Shown here one piece after another: positions 1 through 8,938 of a stretch of DNA of 64,000 nucleotides. The stretch is from Bryopsis sp. KO-2023. Its lineage: Eukaryota; Chlorophyta; Ulvophyceae; Bryopsidales; Bryopsidaceae. The translations under genes and the position numbers were made by a program. The stretch lies in contig BSYQ01000017.1 in assembly GCA_030272585.1 (NCBI GenBank), positions 62,001-126,000 on the forward strand, written 5' to 3'. Under the pieces are notes generated by a model. The model ran no database searches. It was not told where the DNA came from and was given only the letters and a program-made list of their open reading frames with translations. How positions within the stretch are numbered: position 1 is the first letter of the stretch; each line of letters starts with the position of its first letter.

Positions 1-354
1 AGGCAGTTTTTCAACATGCAACCTGGATCTGTTCCAGTTTTCCGTAGTCTCCCTCGGGGTGAACATCATCCACAAACGGTTTTACATTCCACTGAGTCCG
101 GAAACCGTTCATCATCATCCACTGAGTCACTGATCCACTGAGTCCTGATCCTGATCCCAATACTGCTTCCTGAAAACTCGATATCCTCCACCAGAGCAGT
201 GTACCATTTCGTTCTTTCATCCACATCCACTCAGTCATCACAAATCATCACATTCCTACCCAGCAAAGCTGATCCTGATCCTGCTCCTCTACAAAATCGA
301 TTTCTCCCACCAGTGCACCATTCCATTGTCAAACTCTGGACAATCATCACATTC
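1..354 (-). repeat. Diverged tandem copies of the last segment of the upstream gene
   Basis: Read on the minus strand, the segment ending near 355-455 (tryptophan, ALVEEID, then Glu/Gln/Asp repeats, then GGGTAGGAATGTG) recurs in altered form near 240-330 and again near 150-215. Unit spacing is about 110-125 bp. The later copies keep an ALV-x-(D/E)I-(D/E) core but drift. They may be decayed or alternative 3' exons. No other gene is seen here. Confidence 0.4.
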
Positions 355-1976
355 CTACCCTTCAAACCCACCCCCATGGTGCTGCTGATCCTGGTCCTGC
401 TCCTGCTCCTCTACAACATCGATTTCTTCCACCAGTGCATCATTCCATTCTCTAACGCTGAACACTGTGCCCGAGTTCCCTGAATGACGCCTGAAACCGT
501 CCAACCCCCCTCTTCCGGTTCTCCTGTAAACTTTAGTGTCTGATATGACAATGCCATGGATATATAATGCTTCCTTTATTCTGTGGAGAATCCACGAGTT
601 TTCCAGGGCCACGTTTTGGAGGAACTGTACCAGGTGGACCATCGACCGGAAGCTGATGGGGAATTGGATTTTATAATCTCCGTTGAAGGTGTACCTGGTC
701 CTGAGCTCCATGTCCTCCAACCGCAGCTGAACCCGCTCCTCATCCGATAACTGGATCTGGTCCTGTTGTACTGGGCACCTTCTGGGCACGGCTCTATCGC
801 GCTGATCCGTTTGACAGGAGAAGCCATCAAAATCTCTCGGGAACGGGGTTTCTACTGGGTACCTCTGGGGCTGCCTCTGGGGCTCACTCTGGTCCTGCCT
901 GTGTGCGTGCATCTGGGCCCGCATCTGTTCAAAGTTAGGTTGGGGACCCCTGCCACCACTTCTGAGAGGTTCGTTTCCGAATCCTGATCCAGGCCTTGAT
1001 CCTGACCCAAGTCCTGACCCTGATCCAAACCCTGATCCAAACCCCGATCCATATCCTGATTCTGGGTACTCTCCATCTTCATATTCCGTGCAGGATCCAC
1101 GCCCTGGTTGAGGTCGGAACTCCCCAATCAGCTCCACTTCGCTGTCATCGTCTCCCCAGTGTTCCACAGGCTCCACCTTGATGAATGAGCCAGGTCCTGA
1201 TGGGGCCGGTTCATACGATGCTGCTGGTGGTGCCATTCCTGACCCTGATCCAACCGGTGGTGCTGCTGCTGGCGCTGAGGATCCTGATCCAGATGGCATG
1301 GGTGGTGCTGCTGGTGGTGCTGCTGGTGGTGCTGCTGGTGCTGGTGCTGGTGGTAATGGAATCGAGAAGTCTGCAGCAATCTGATCCGAGATTACTATCA
1401 TATTCTGGACCTCAACTTCTAGCTGAGCCAGGTTCTGTTCCAGGCAATATCCTGTGAGCACTCCTGCTCCATACACAACAACTTGTTACCCTAACAGGAA
1501 AAAAACAATAAAACAACCGCAGCATCAGATATTCAACTGATTTAACTCACCTGTTTTAACCGATATCACCCGATGCGTATCCGAAGCCAGGTTCTGGTAA
1601 CCCTCTCTCACGATTCCGGGTGGGCCTTGCTCCAGGTACACCAGCAACCGGTCCACGAGTCTGGGCAGGTACGGGTCGTTGTTCATCGCAGCTTGCAGAT
1701 AACCGGATCCGAGAGTACTGCAAACCTTCAGGAACGGAACCTACACAACCAAGCAAACAAGAAATCTGTTTCCGGACAGACACCAACAGCAGCACCAACA
1801 GAAACCGCGACAACGATAGTTACCCGTTCCAATCCGAAAAACCGACGCAGGGACCGGACGCAGCCATAGATTCTCTGCCGCGCGTCGGCAGGTTCTTTTC
1901 CCACCGCGGGAGGAATCGCGCCACCGAGGCTGTTAAGCTCCCGGGCGTACCGAATAGCAGGGAACGCGTCGACCAT
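355..1976 (-). CDS. Hypothetical three-exon gene with Pro/Ala and Gly/Ser repeats
   Basis: I do not recognise this protein. Three exons join in phase: 1976-1824, 1725-1551 and 1481-355, together 484 codons. Donors are GTAACT and GTGAGT; acceptors end CTGAAG and ACAAG. The start is the ATG at 1976. The first two exons encode a mixed charged/hydrophobic, helix-like region of about 110 residues. Then come a Pro/Ala-rich stretch, a region of Gly-Ser-Gly repeats, and a less biased C-terminal region ending in acidic/Gln runs. It lies just beyond the GATCGG-rich element and is read in the same direction as the DIRS relic, so a mobile-element origin is possible, but no known element domain is visible. 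The splice model is inferred from phase and splice sites only. Confidence 0.5.
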
Positions 1977-2161
1977 TTCAGAAACCGAGAGAAAAAAAAC
2001 AGGACCTGGGGTAAAGGGACCGAAACCGGGACAAAAACAGGGACCGAAACAGGGACCGCAATATGCAAACAGAGACAAGTCCAAGCATAACACGAGAAAA
2101 GAAGGTGGCCCAAACGCCTCGAGGCTCGACATATATTGGAGGCAGTTTTGCGCTGGACGTC

Positions 2162-2615
2162 ACATCTGAGTCATCGGTGTGTCAGTGAACACGGGTAGTC
2201 GGATCGCAAGTCGGCATCAGACCCACACAACCGATTTTGAATGATGTGACCGACATTGCGCCTTTCACACCGATCATGATCGGCACACCCCGATCACTGC
2301 ACCGATCAAAAAAAACACGCCGACTTTGATCGGCCGACTATTCCGATCACAGCTCCACGCCTTGATCGGATCGGGATCGTGATCGGCCGATGACGTTTTG
2401 TGATCGGATCGGTCGCCGATCCCGATTAATCGGTCCGATCAAAACACCGATCACCGATGATCGACGCCGATCATGATCGGTTTAAAAAAAAAAAAAAAAA
2501 ACCGACTTTTTTTGTATCACTCCAAAACACACGTTCGTGAAAACCAGAGTCCGATCCGACCCCGTTTAGACCTGTTTACAGCAGGCCGATTATTACCTAT
2601 CATATCCCTAGTATG
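2162..2615 (-). mobile_element. GATCGG-rich inverted-repeat element, second family copy, one end unclear
   Basis: The stretch is packed with CCGATC/GATCGG words in both orientations and a poly-A run near 2485. Its right end, ATCCCTAGTATG at 2604-2615, and the next 60 bp are, in reverse complement, clearly related to the left end of the element at 17115 (shared CATACTA-GGAT terminus, CGGCCTGCT, GGTCT-AACGGGGTCGGATCGG). It cuts off the DIRS RT/RNase H reading frame: the stop at 2600 lies inside the element. The left border is uncertain; GACGTC occurs on both sides (2156-2161 and 2618-2623) and may be the remains of a target duplication. Confidence 0.55.
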
Positions 2616-4911
2616 ACGACGTCTCCCAACATCGAGAAGGGGGGGTTTCCGTAAAACTTTCTGTGGGTCCACGCGAAAGACAAGGCATCCACGGCAAAAG
2701 CGCCGACGTCATGACTTTCCGAACAAAAAGGCAAAGGTTCGTCCGTTTCTGGATTCCTTTGCCGATTGAGGTTCGACGCAAATAAGTCGATCGTAAAAGG
2801 TCCCCATAATAACCACACGTAGTTGAACCACAGCGGGTTCAACTTGTAGTCCTCGGGGTGAAAAACCCGTGACTCTTCATCAGCACCCGAATCGATAATC
2901 GCCGCAGACCCAACGAACCCAATAGTCAAGGAAAAATCTCCAAGCAACTCGAGGGTAGCTAAGGCGAGCACGAGCAAGTTGATTCCATCGTTGAGGGAAG
3001 GAGACCCAGCGTTTTTCCAAAACCCACGAACACCTGTAGAATCTGTGCGAACTGAAACTCGTTTTCCGACAACATGAGGCCAAAAGGCGACAAGCGCCGC
3101 GAACACGCCCTTCAACTCTGTCCAAACGGAATCGGTTGCCGTAAGAGTCGGCCAACGTCCCTGACCGCGCAGTGGCGTCACAGTGTGTGGTGCTGTAAAA
3201 AGTCTGGCGCCCCATCCAAGTCCGGACGCATCGGTGTAAAGAACTACCCGGGGAGCCGTAGCTTCGACATTCATGCCGTTCAGTTTGTCTCTATTTGCCT
3301 GGAGAAACCTCAAGTCGTCACGCACCTCCGGTGAGGGTTGTAACAAGAAGGTGTTATTCCGGACCTCTTTCAACGAGATTGGCAATTTACTCAAGAGTTG
3401 AAACATCGACCTGGAAAAGAATCTAGCCAAAGGAATCGCGGGGAGGGTTGCGACTACGTAGCCGACCACACGCTCCGCCTGCTGTCCGGAAAAATGTTGC
3501 ATCCGCAGCAAGTTTCCGACTGCGTTTTCAATTTTCTCTAGTTTCTCCTGGCTGACAGAGACTCGCACCATTGGTTCCGACTCCACGATAAAGCCAAGGA
3601 ACTTAACCCGTTTCGTGGGAACCAGGTTAGACTTATCCATGTTTAGCCGCAAACCGAGCTCAAACAGATCGGCGAAAACAATTTTCTGCGTTGCAATGAC
3701 GTCTTCGAGAGACGCGTTGAAAAACAGGGCGTCATCGAAATACAAGACAACCCTGATTCCGAGGCTCCGCCATTTTCTGACGAGCGGCCGCAAAAGTTTT
3801 GTGTAAGCGAAAGGTGCGTTGGACAACCCGAAGGGCACTTGAATCGATAAACTCGTCGGTCGAGTTCGAAACAGCAGACGCGTTGTAAGTCCGGGTGAAG
3901 GGGTAATTGAAAATAGCCTTTCTTAAAATCAAAGCCCCAAACGAAATCCCCCGCGCGGAGCATTTCCTTTACGACTTTAATTCCTTCTAGGCGAAAGCTG
4001 GGAGCTTGAAGACATTCATTCACTGCTCGTGCGTCGAAGCAGAATCGAAATAAGTCAGGAGGCGGTTTCGGCGCTGTCTGTAGCGGCGATAAAAAAGCAA
4101 CCTCGTGTGGGTCGTCTTTGAGATGGGTAACGTCTTCGACGGCGCCCCACTCTAACATTCGTTTGACTTCTGTTCTGAGAAATTTCCATTCGGGATCGCT
4201 AAGTCGATACTGTTTGAGTTGTTTCTTTGCGATCAGAGTGTTTAGACCGTGCAGTTCCGCACGAAAACCATGTTTGACCCAACTAGGTACAGGCGAACCT
4301 GGAAAACACAAGGTTTTCCAGTGTTCGGAAAACCGACTAATGTCGCCGGTTTTGAATGGCCCGGAACGCAAAGGTAACTGATAATGAGTGGCCCACGTTT
4401 TAGCATCCGCGTATTCGACTGACGGTCGCAACGCTGGACGTTTGTTTAGGACACCGAGAAACGTCCCATGGATAGTCCGCCGCACCAGCAACCCATTGTG
4501 GCGAAACTGAAGGGAATTGACCAGGGACGTCAGTTTCTGGACAGTGACGTCTGTGTTCTTTTGTATGCCCGGAACTACCGTCGCTATAGGTGCGACATGC
4601 AGCTGGGGCACGCCGGGAACCAGCTTTCCACCGCAATGAACAGCAGTTGTTAAACACGGGAACTTACTTTTTCGAGGGCTGTCGGGTTCCCTGTCTGCAT
4701 TGCGCTTGTTGATTGTTGGCTGGGTTGTTAAATGCGCCAGTTTGCTCGCGTAAATGCGCGAGGTGGGGTTACTTTTGTGAATTCGTGTAAATGCGCGCAC
4801 TTCTTGTGGTTCCAACGGATTTTTTCGATCCCAATTCCGTTCAGAAACGAGTAAGATATGCCAATTTTTCTTCGCTGCACTCTCGTTTCTCAACGGAATC
4901 GGGCTCGACAA
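2600..4911 (-). pseudogene. DIRS-like retrotransposon reverse transcriptase/RNase H, frameshifted and truncated
   Basis: Two overlapping frames make one protein. Frame 4911 to about 3840 carries the first part of the RT (a phenylalanine-rich DFKKGYFQLPLH segment). Frame 3838-2600 carries PFGLSNAPF, the YFDD catalytic motif and a ribonuclease H segment beginning YTDASG, followed by the NPPF-type block seen in DIRS/tyrosine-recombinase retroelements. A single missing base near 3838 separates the frames. The end is cut by the GATCGG-rich insertion, and no tyrosine recombinase or methyltransferase domain is seen. The 4911 start is a TTG; the true 5' end is unclear. The family call is from motif memory, so a related Pat or Ngaro-like group is also possible. 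Confidence 0.75.
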
Positions 4912-4919
4912 AGCAAAAG

Positions 4920-5440
4920 CAATTTTTTTTTTTTTTCTATAGATATATTCATATATACATACCTTAAAATCTTAATGCATGTGTGTTTCAACTTTTCTAT
5001 TTGTGTTACTCTGTAAGCCTTTCTTCTACGATACTGTATCGTCGATGCAAAATCTTCAGTTATGAGGATAACGGTTCACTTTGATCATAACCGTTGCTGC
5101 ACGTAATCAACACCGAAGCCAAAATTTTCTTGAAGAAAAAGGGAAAGCAACGATAATCACATTTTTATCACCTCTAATGAAAACATAACATAAGATATGT
5201 TGCAACGGGGTACAACCATAGTATTTGGAATGCAAGACAAAAAAATATTACACCTGAAAGTATTATGAATAGATTATCATAGTAAAACTTGGTTCAAATC
5301 TTGTGAGCTTGATTATGTTCATTGACTTTGTATCAAGAGTTTATATTTTTAGGTCGCGCAGCTACGCGAAGTTACGTGTGAATCCAACATAAATGCTCGC
5401 AGTCACGCAGCCGCAGTCGCAGGCACGCAGCCGCAGTGAA
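4920..5440. other. AT-rich spacer between the two DIRS-like reading frames
   Basis: It starts with a run of T at 4922-4936 and is markedly AT-rich up to about 5350, then has short CGCAG-type repeats near 5400-5435. No reading frame or RNA gene is supported. Its base composition differs from both flanking element parts, so it may be a further insertion, but I see no clear ends. Confidence 0.4.
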
Positions 5441-5562
5441 CAACCTAGATTGTTGGAAGTAACCTCCGGAGAAGCGATAGCTCCTGTGACTGCGCCGGCT
5501 GTTTCCTGCCCGAAAACGTTCGTTGCATGGGTGGAGCTTTTGGCAGATTTTGTGTAGACAAC

Positions 5563-5889
5563 CAGTCATGGGCTGCACAGGACGGGGTTCTGTACGGGTT
5601 CTGTGCACCCTGTGCAGGTCTGTCCTGTGCAGCGGAATTGCACAGGCCAGAACAGCACAGACTGTCTGTGCACGGAACAGGGTCGGACCTGTGCGCACAG
5701 GCGCACAGACTGCACAGAACAGCACAGAACAGCACAGAATCTGCACAGACTGTGCACAGAATCTGCACAGACCGTGCCTGTCCTGTGCTGTGCAGTCTGT
5801 GCGACTGTGCAGCACAGGTCCGACCCTGTCCTGTGCACAGACAGTCTGTCCTGTCCTGTCCTGTGCACAGGGGTCTCAGCCCATGTCTG
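5563..5889. mobile_element. 327-bp inverted-repeat element made of CTGTGC/GCACAG words
   Basis: Ends are CAGTCATGGGCTG (5563-5575) and CAGCCCATGTCTG (5877-5889), matching in inverted orientation at 12 of 13 positions. They are flanked by an exact 8-bp duplication TAGACAAC (5555-5562 and 5890-5897). The interior is almost wholly CTGTGC and its complement in both orientations. Leaving out the element plus one duplication copy restores a continuous frame in the surrounding gag-like ORF. An 8-bp duplication and CAG-starting ends fit a non-autonomous hAT-type (or KDZ-type) DNA element; no transposase is encoded. Confidence 0.85.
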
Positions 5890-6087
5890 TAGACAACCAT
5901 TGGCTTGGAAAATTGTTGTCCTCTGTCGCTTTGACCCGATCGTCGTCGGAGATGCGGCCAATTATCTGTGTCACTTGTGGGTTTTTCCACCCGGCGCCAT
6001 GCCCTTTCACCAGGATAGCCCGAACCAGAGCAGCACTACCACGGATTAGTTCCTGTCCGTCTGCCAAAGGCATCTCCCGGGACTGTT

Positions 6088-6121
6088 TGATAGGGGCTCC
6101 CAGGCCCTCGAGACACAAACA

Positions 6122-6156
<35 letters not shown>

Positions 6157-6259
6157 TCACTGGGAAGATTAATTTTTACAGGAGGGCCCCCTGCCCTATA
6201 AACCCTGTCGTACATCCCATTGTACTACACAATAACCCAAAACCCGAGTTCTACTATCA
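6088..6259 (-). repeat. 3' LTR of the Ty3/Gypsy element
   Basis: 172 bp, TGATAG...CTATCA termini, with a (CA)n(GA)n block near 6115-6156. No differences from the other LTR were noticed by eye. Confidence 0.93.
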
Positions 6260-6277
6260 ATTTGTCCCCCCCCCCAC
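6260..6277 (-). other. Polypurine tract next to the 3' LTR
   Basis: On the minus strand a run of about ten G followed by ACAAAT directly abuts the 3' LTR, the position expected for the plus-strand primer of an LTR retrotransposon. Confidence 0.7.
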
Positions 6278-6542
6278 GAGAGGGTGTCCACACCCGTCAC
6301 AACCCAGGAAAGAAAGAAAGAAAAAGAGCGAACTAGAAGAAAAAGAAACCCCAAACAAACCCACAACAAAAACCCCAACTAAACGACAAACAAACCCCAA
6401 ACAAACCCATGAAAAATCCCAAACCAAACCCATGCTCAACCCCACAGAAAAACCCCGTTCTGTCTTGAGGCTTGGTCTCTGGTTTGGACGGTAGCTTGGT
6501 CTCCGGCTTGGTCTGCTTTTCGTTGTCACTCCAGAAGCCATC

Positions 6543-8318
6543 TCAGTCAGCACCCATGGCTGGTGCCTCAGCTGGTTCCTCAGCTGGTTCATCGACTGGT
6601 TCTGCCACCAAGTCGATCGGAGGCTCGTCCACATCCAAATCCAAAGGAGGGAAGTCCTCATCCAAAGGTGGAGGAAGAGGTCCCAAAGACGAGGGCTCCG
6701 AGGATGGACTCCTGCTTGACACGGAAGGACTTTTTCCTTCGTCCTGTTTTGGGTCTTGTTCTCCTTTTGTTTCTGGTTCGGGTGTCCTTTCTTTTTCCTG
6801 CCTCTCATACTCCTCTGCCCACTTTTTCACCAACGGACCCAAGCGCTTCAGGGCAAGGCCTTTCGGAAAGCCCATGTCCCTTCTCAAGCACTGATAGCAC
6901 TCGGTTAGAGTCTGGGTCGTGGGTGGAGCCTGAAGGAGTGGCTGGAAGTCTGGCTCGCGCATGTCCAAATGAAGGTCCTTCAGCTGAACCTGTGGCGGAT
7001 CTATTCGCTGTTCCTGCCACACCCCGTATAAGCGCACGAGGATTATCATGAGATTCCAGTGGGTTCGGCACACCGTGTGGCTCGTGCATGTGGTGATCAC
7101 GTAGCTATCCGCCAGAGCCGGCGGCGAATAGCACCACAAACAGATCGGCGGCTTTTCCCCACGCCTGTCCTTGAATCTCTTTGACATGTCGGCGAGCGCC
7201 TCCTCTTCCTCTCTCTCCTTCCTTTTCTTGGGCGCCGACTTTTCGTCGGTCTTTCCACCGGTCTGTCCCCCGGTCAGGTCGCGGATTCTCCTTGGTTGTG
7301 GCTCTGAGATCATATCGTCGGCGACGTCGGGAATTTCAAAGTGCCCCGGTGCACGACTTCTGATTCTCTCCAGCGTTCTGTCCACCTGCGTATAGTCATA
7401 CCCGGCTAGCCGGTGGTTAACCGGAACATTCCCTTTGCCGTAGTAGACAGGCTCCTCTCCGTCTCTGATCGCAGCAGCAGCTCCAGCACCCTGTTCGATG
7501 ATATCGTCCATCGTCGCCCGACAAAGGTTTTCCACGTAGTCCCCAAGACGCGCGGGAACGCTGTGGAGCAACCGGCTCATCAACCCGGACTGTGCCTCAG
7601 ATGAGTACACAGCCGTTTGCCAGGCCGACCTTTCGTCTGTGGACGTCAGGTGCGGCTGCTGTTTCGTCAGCTGCGCTTTCAGCTTTTTCTGCGTCTGGTT
7701 CGCAGAATCGAGCTCCTTTTGAAGCTGTTTCACCTCCTGCTCAGCGGTTCCTCTCGCCTGCCGGGCGATTTCCAGATCGTGTTCAAGCTTCGTTACTTGA
7801 TCGCAGAGTCGTTGTGCTGCACCCTCGAACTTTCTCAAGTGCTTCTCTGCCTGATCCGCCCGCGCGCGTTGTGCGTCGCGTTCTGCACGGAGTTCCAACA
7901 CATCGTCTTGTAACCGTTGACACCTAGCTTGGAGAGTAGCTGGGTCGGCGTCCCGGTCGAGTGTTTTTCCTGTTCTGGAACTAGGTTTTTCCGGCAGTTT
8001 TTCCGGCAACTCTGTCGGTGGGCGGATCACGATCTTTGAGGTTCCTTTCAGCAGCGATGTTTCGAAGTTCCGAAGTTTCGAAAGCACCGAAGGAGGTGGG
8101 AGAGTTTTCATGATTTTCGCCTGAGGTGGTGTGATAAGTGGTCTGGGTTCTCCCCTGGGTGGGCGAGCGTCGGCGAGAGTTCCACTCTGTTCTTTTCCGC
8201 TTTTCTCGCCGCCACTGCCTTTTGCTTTTCCGCTTCCACCCAGTTGTTTTCCACTCGACTCCTTTCCCTGAACCGCTTTTTCACCACTGCGCCACATGAT
8301 CGGGCTGTGCTTTGGCAT
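6543..8318 (-). CDS. Third ORF of the Ty3/Gypsy element: coiled-coil protein with a Cys/His cluster
   Basis: The ATG is at 8318 and the stop at 6543, 591 residues, same strand as gag and pol and between pol and the 3' LTR. The N-terminal third is Gly/Ser/Lys-rich. About residues 130-225 form a heptad-like coiled coil rich in Gln, Arg, Glu and Ala. Near residues 395-425 there is a CLWC pair, a CTSH group and a CRTH group, which looks like a zinc-binding site. The C-terminus is Pro/Asp/Glu-rich. There is no signal peptide or membrane span, so it is not envelope-like. Function is unknown; binding of nucleic acid or Gag is a guess from the coiled coil and Cys/His cluster. Confidence 0.75.
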   Translation of the reverse strand: MPKHSPIMWRSGEKAVQGKESSGKQLGGSGKAKGSGGEKSGKEQSGTLADARPPRGEPRPLITPPQAKIMKTLPPPSVLSKLRNFETSLLKGTSKIVIRPPTELPEKLPEKPSSRTGKTLDRDADPATLQARCQRLQDDVLELRAERDAQRARADQAEKHLRKFEGAAQRLCDQVTKLEHDLEIARQARGTAEQEVKQLQKELDSANQTQKKLKAQLTKQQPHLTSTDERSAWQTAVYSSEAQSGLMSRLLHSVPARLGDYVENLCRATMDDIIEQGAGAAAAIRDGEEPVYYGKGNVPVNHRLAGYDYTQVDRTLERIRSRAPGHFEIPDVADDMISEPQPRRIRDLTGGQTGGKTDEKSAPKKRKEREEEEALADMSKRFKDRRGEKPPICLWCYSPPALADSYVITTCTSHTVCRTHWNLMIILVRLYGVWQEQRIDPPQVQLKDLHLDMREPDFQPLLQAPPTTQTLTECYQCLRRDMGFPKGLALKRLGPLVKKWAEEYERQEKERTPEPETKGEQDPKQDEGKSPSVSSRSPSSEPSSLGPLPPPLDEDFPPLDLDVDEPPIDLVAEPVDEPAEEPAEAPAMGAD

Positions 8319-8938
8319 TCTCTTTTGTTGGCTGCGCTTTGTTCTCCGACTAGTCTCCGACTTTTCTGTATGCGCGCCGAGAATAACCAGGACAAAATGA
8401 TCGCAAGTCCGCTTTAAGATACGCTAGGCGTATTAGCTAACGTACCTCGGTAACGTGACACTCTATGGAGGTCGCCGTCACCACACGGGTTTGTGCCTAT
8501 TTGATTTTACCCTAACTTGCTTATGTCAACTCAGTTCCACCTGCGGCGCAATCACGTGACTTCCAGGTCGGACATTAACCCATCACTTGATCCAATGTCC
8601 CCATCACCTGTTGTCAGTCGCTATGAGCGTGTGAGTTGTGCGTTAGGTAAACCTCCCCGGAAAGAAAACTGACCCCTAGCCCGTCCTACGAACCGTCCAC
8701 AGTTCTGTCACGGGAAAAGATAGCAACCCGTTCGCCGGAAAAGATGGAAACTTTCCCCGGGAAAAGATGGAACCTTTCCCCAAGCTTTTCCGGGAGTTCT
8801 ACTTGGTGCTCTTTTCCTAAGTCTTTTTGGTATCCCATCTGGATAGCGTTCCAAATCGACTTTCTCGGCTTAATATTTTTCCCCCAGCTGGAAGGATAGT
8901 ATTAAGTCGAGCGTGAACAGAGTGGTAATGATCCCTGT
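8319..8938. other. Spacer between pol and the third ORF of the Ty3/Gypsy element
   Basis: No coding frame is supported. Near 8710-8810 there are three imperfect copies of a GGAAAAGATGGAA-CTTTCCCC unit. The spacer may contain a promoter or splice signal for the third ORF, but I cannot identify one. Confidence 0.4.

Noticed and set aside
6088..6259. Treating the CA/GA tract as a stand-alone microsatellite
   Set aside because: It lies inside an LTR present identically at 16589-16760.
5523..6494. Long plus-strand frame across the CTGTGC array
   Set aside because: It runs through a non-coding repeat array, an LTR and microsatellites; the low-complexity word happens to be open in several frames.
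6543..8318. Envelope gene
   Set aside because: No signal peptide, membrane span or cleavage-site features.
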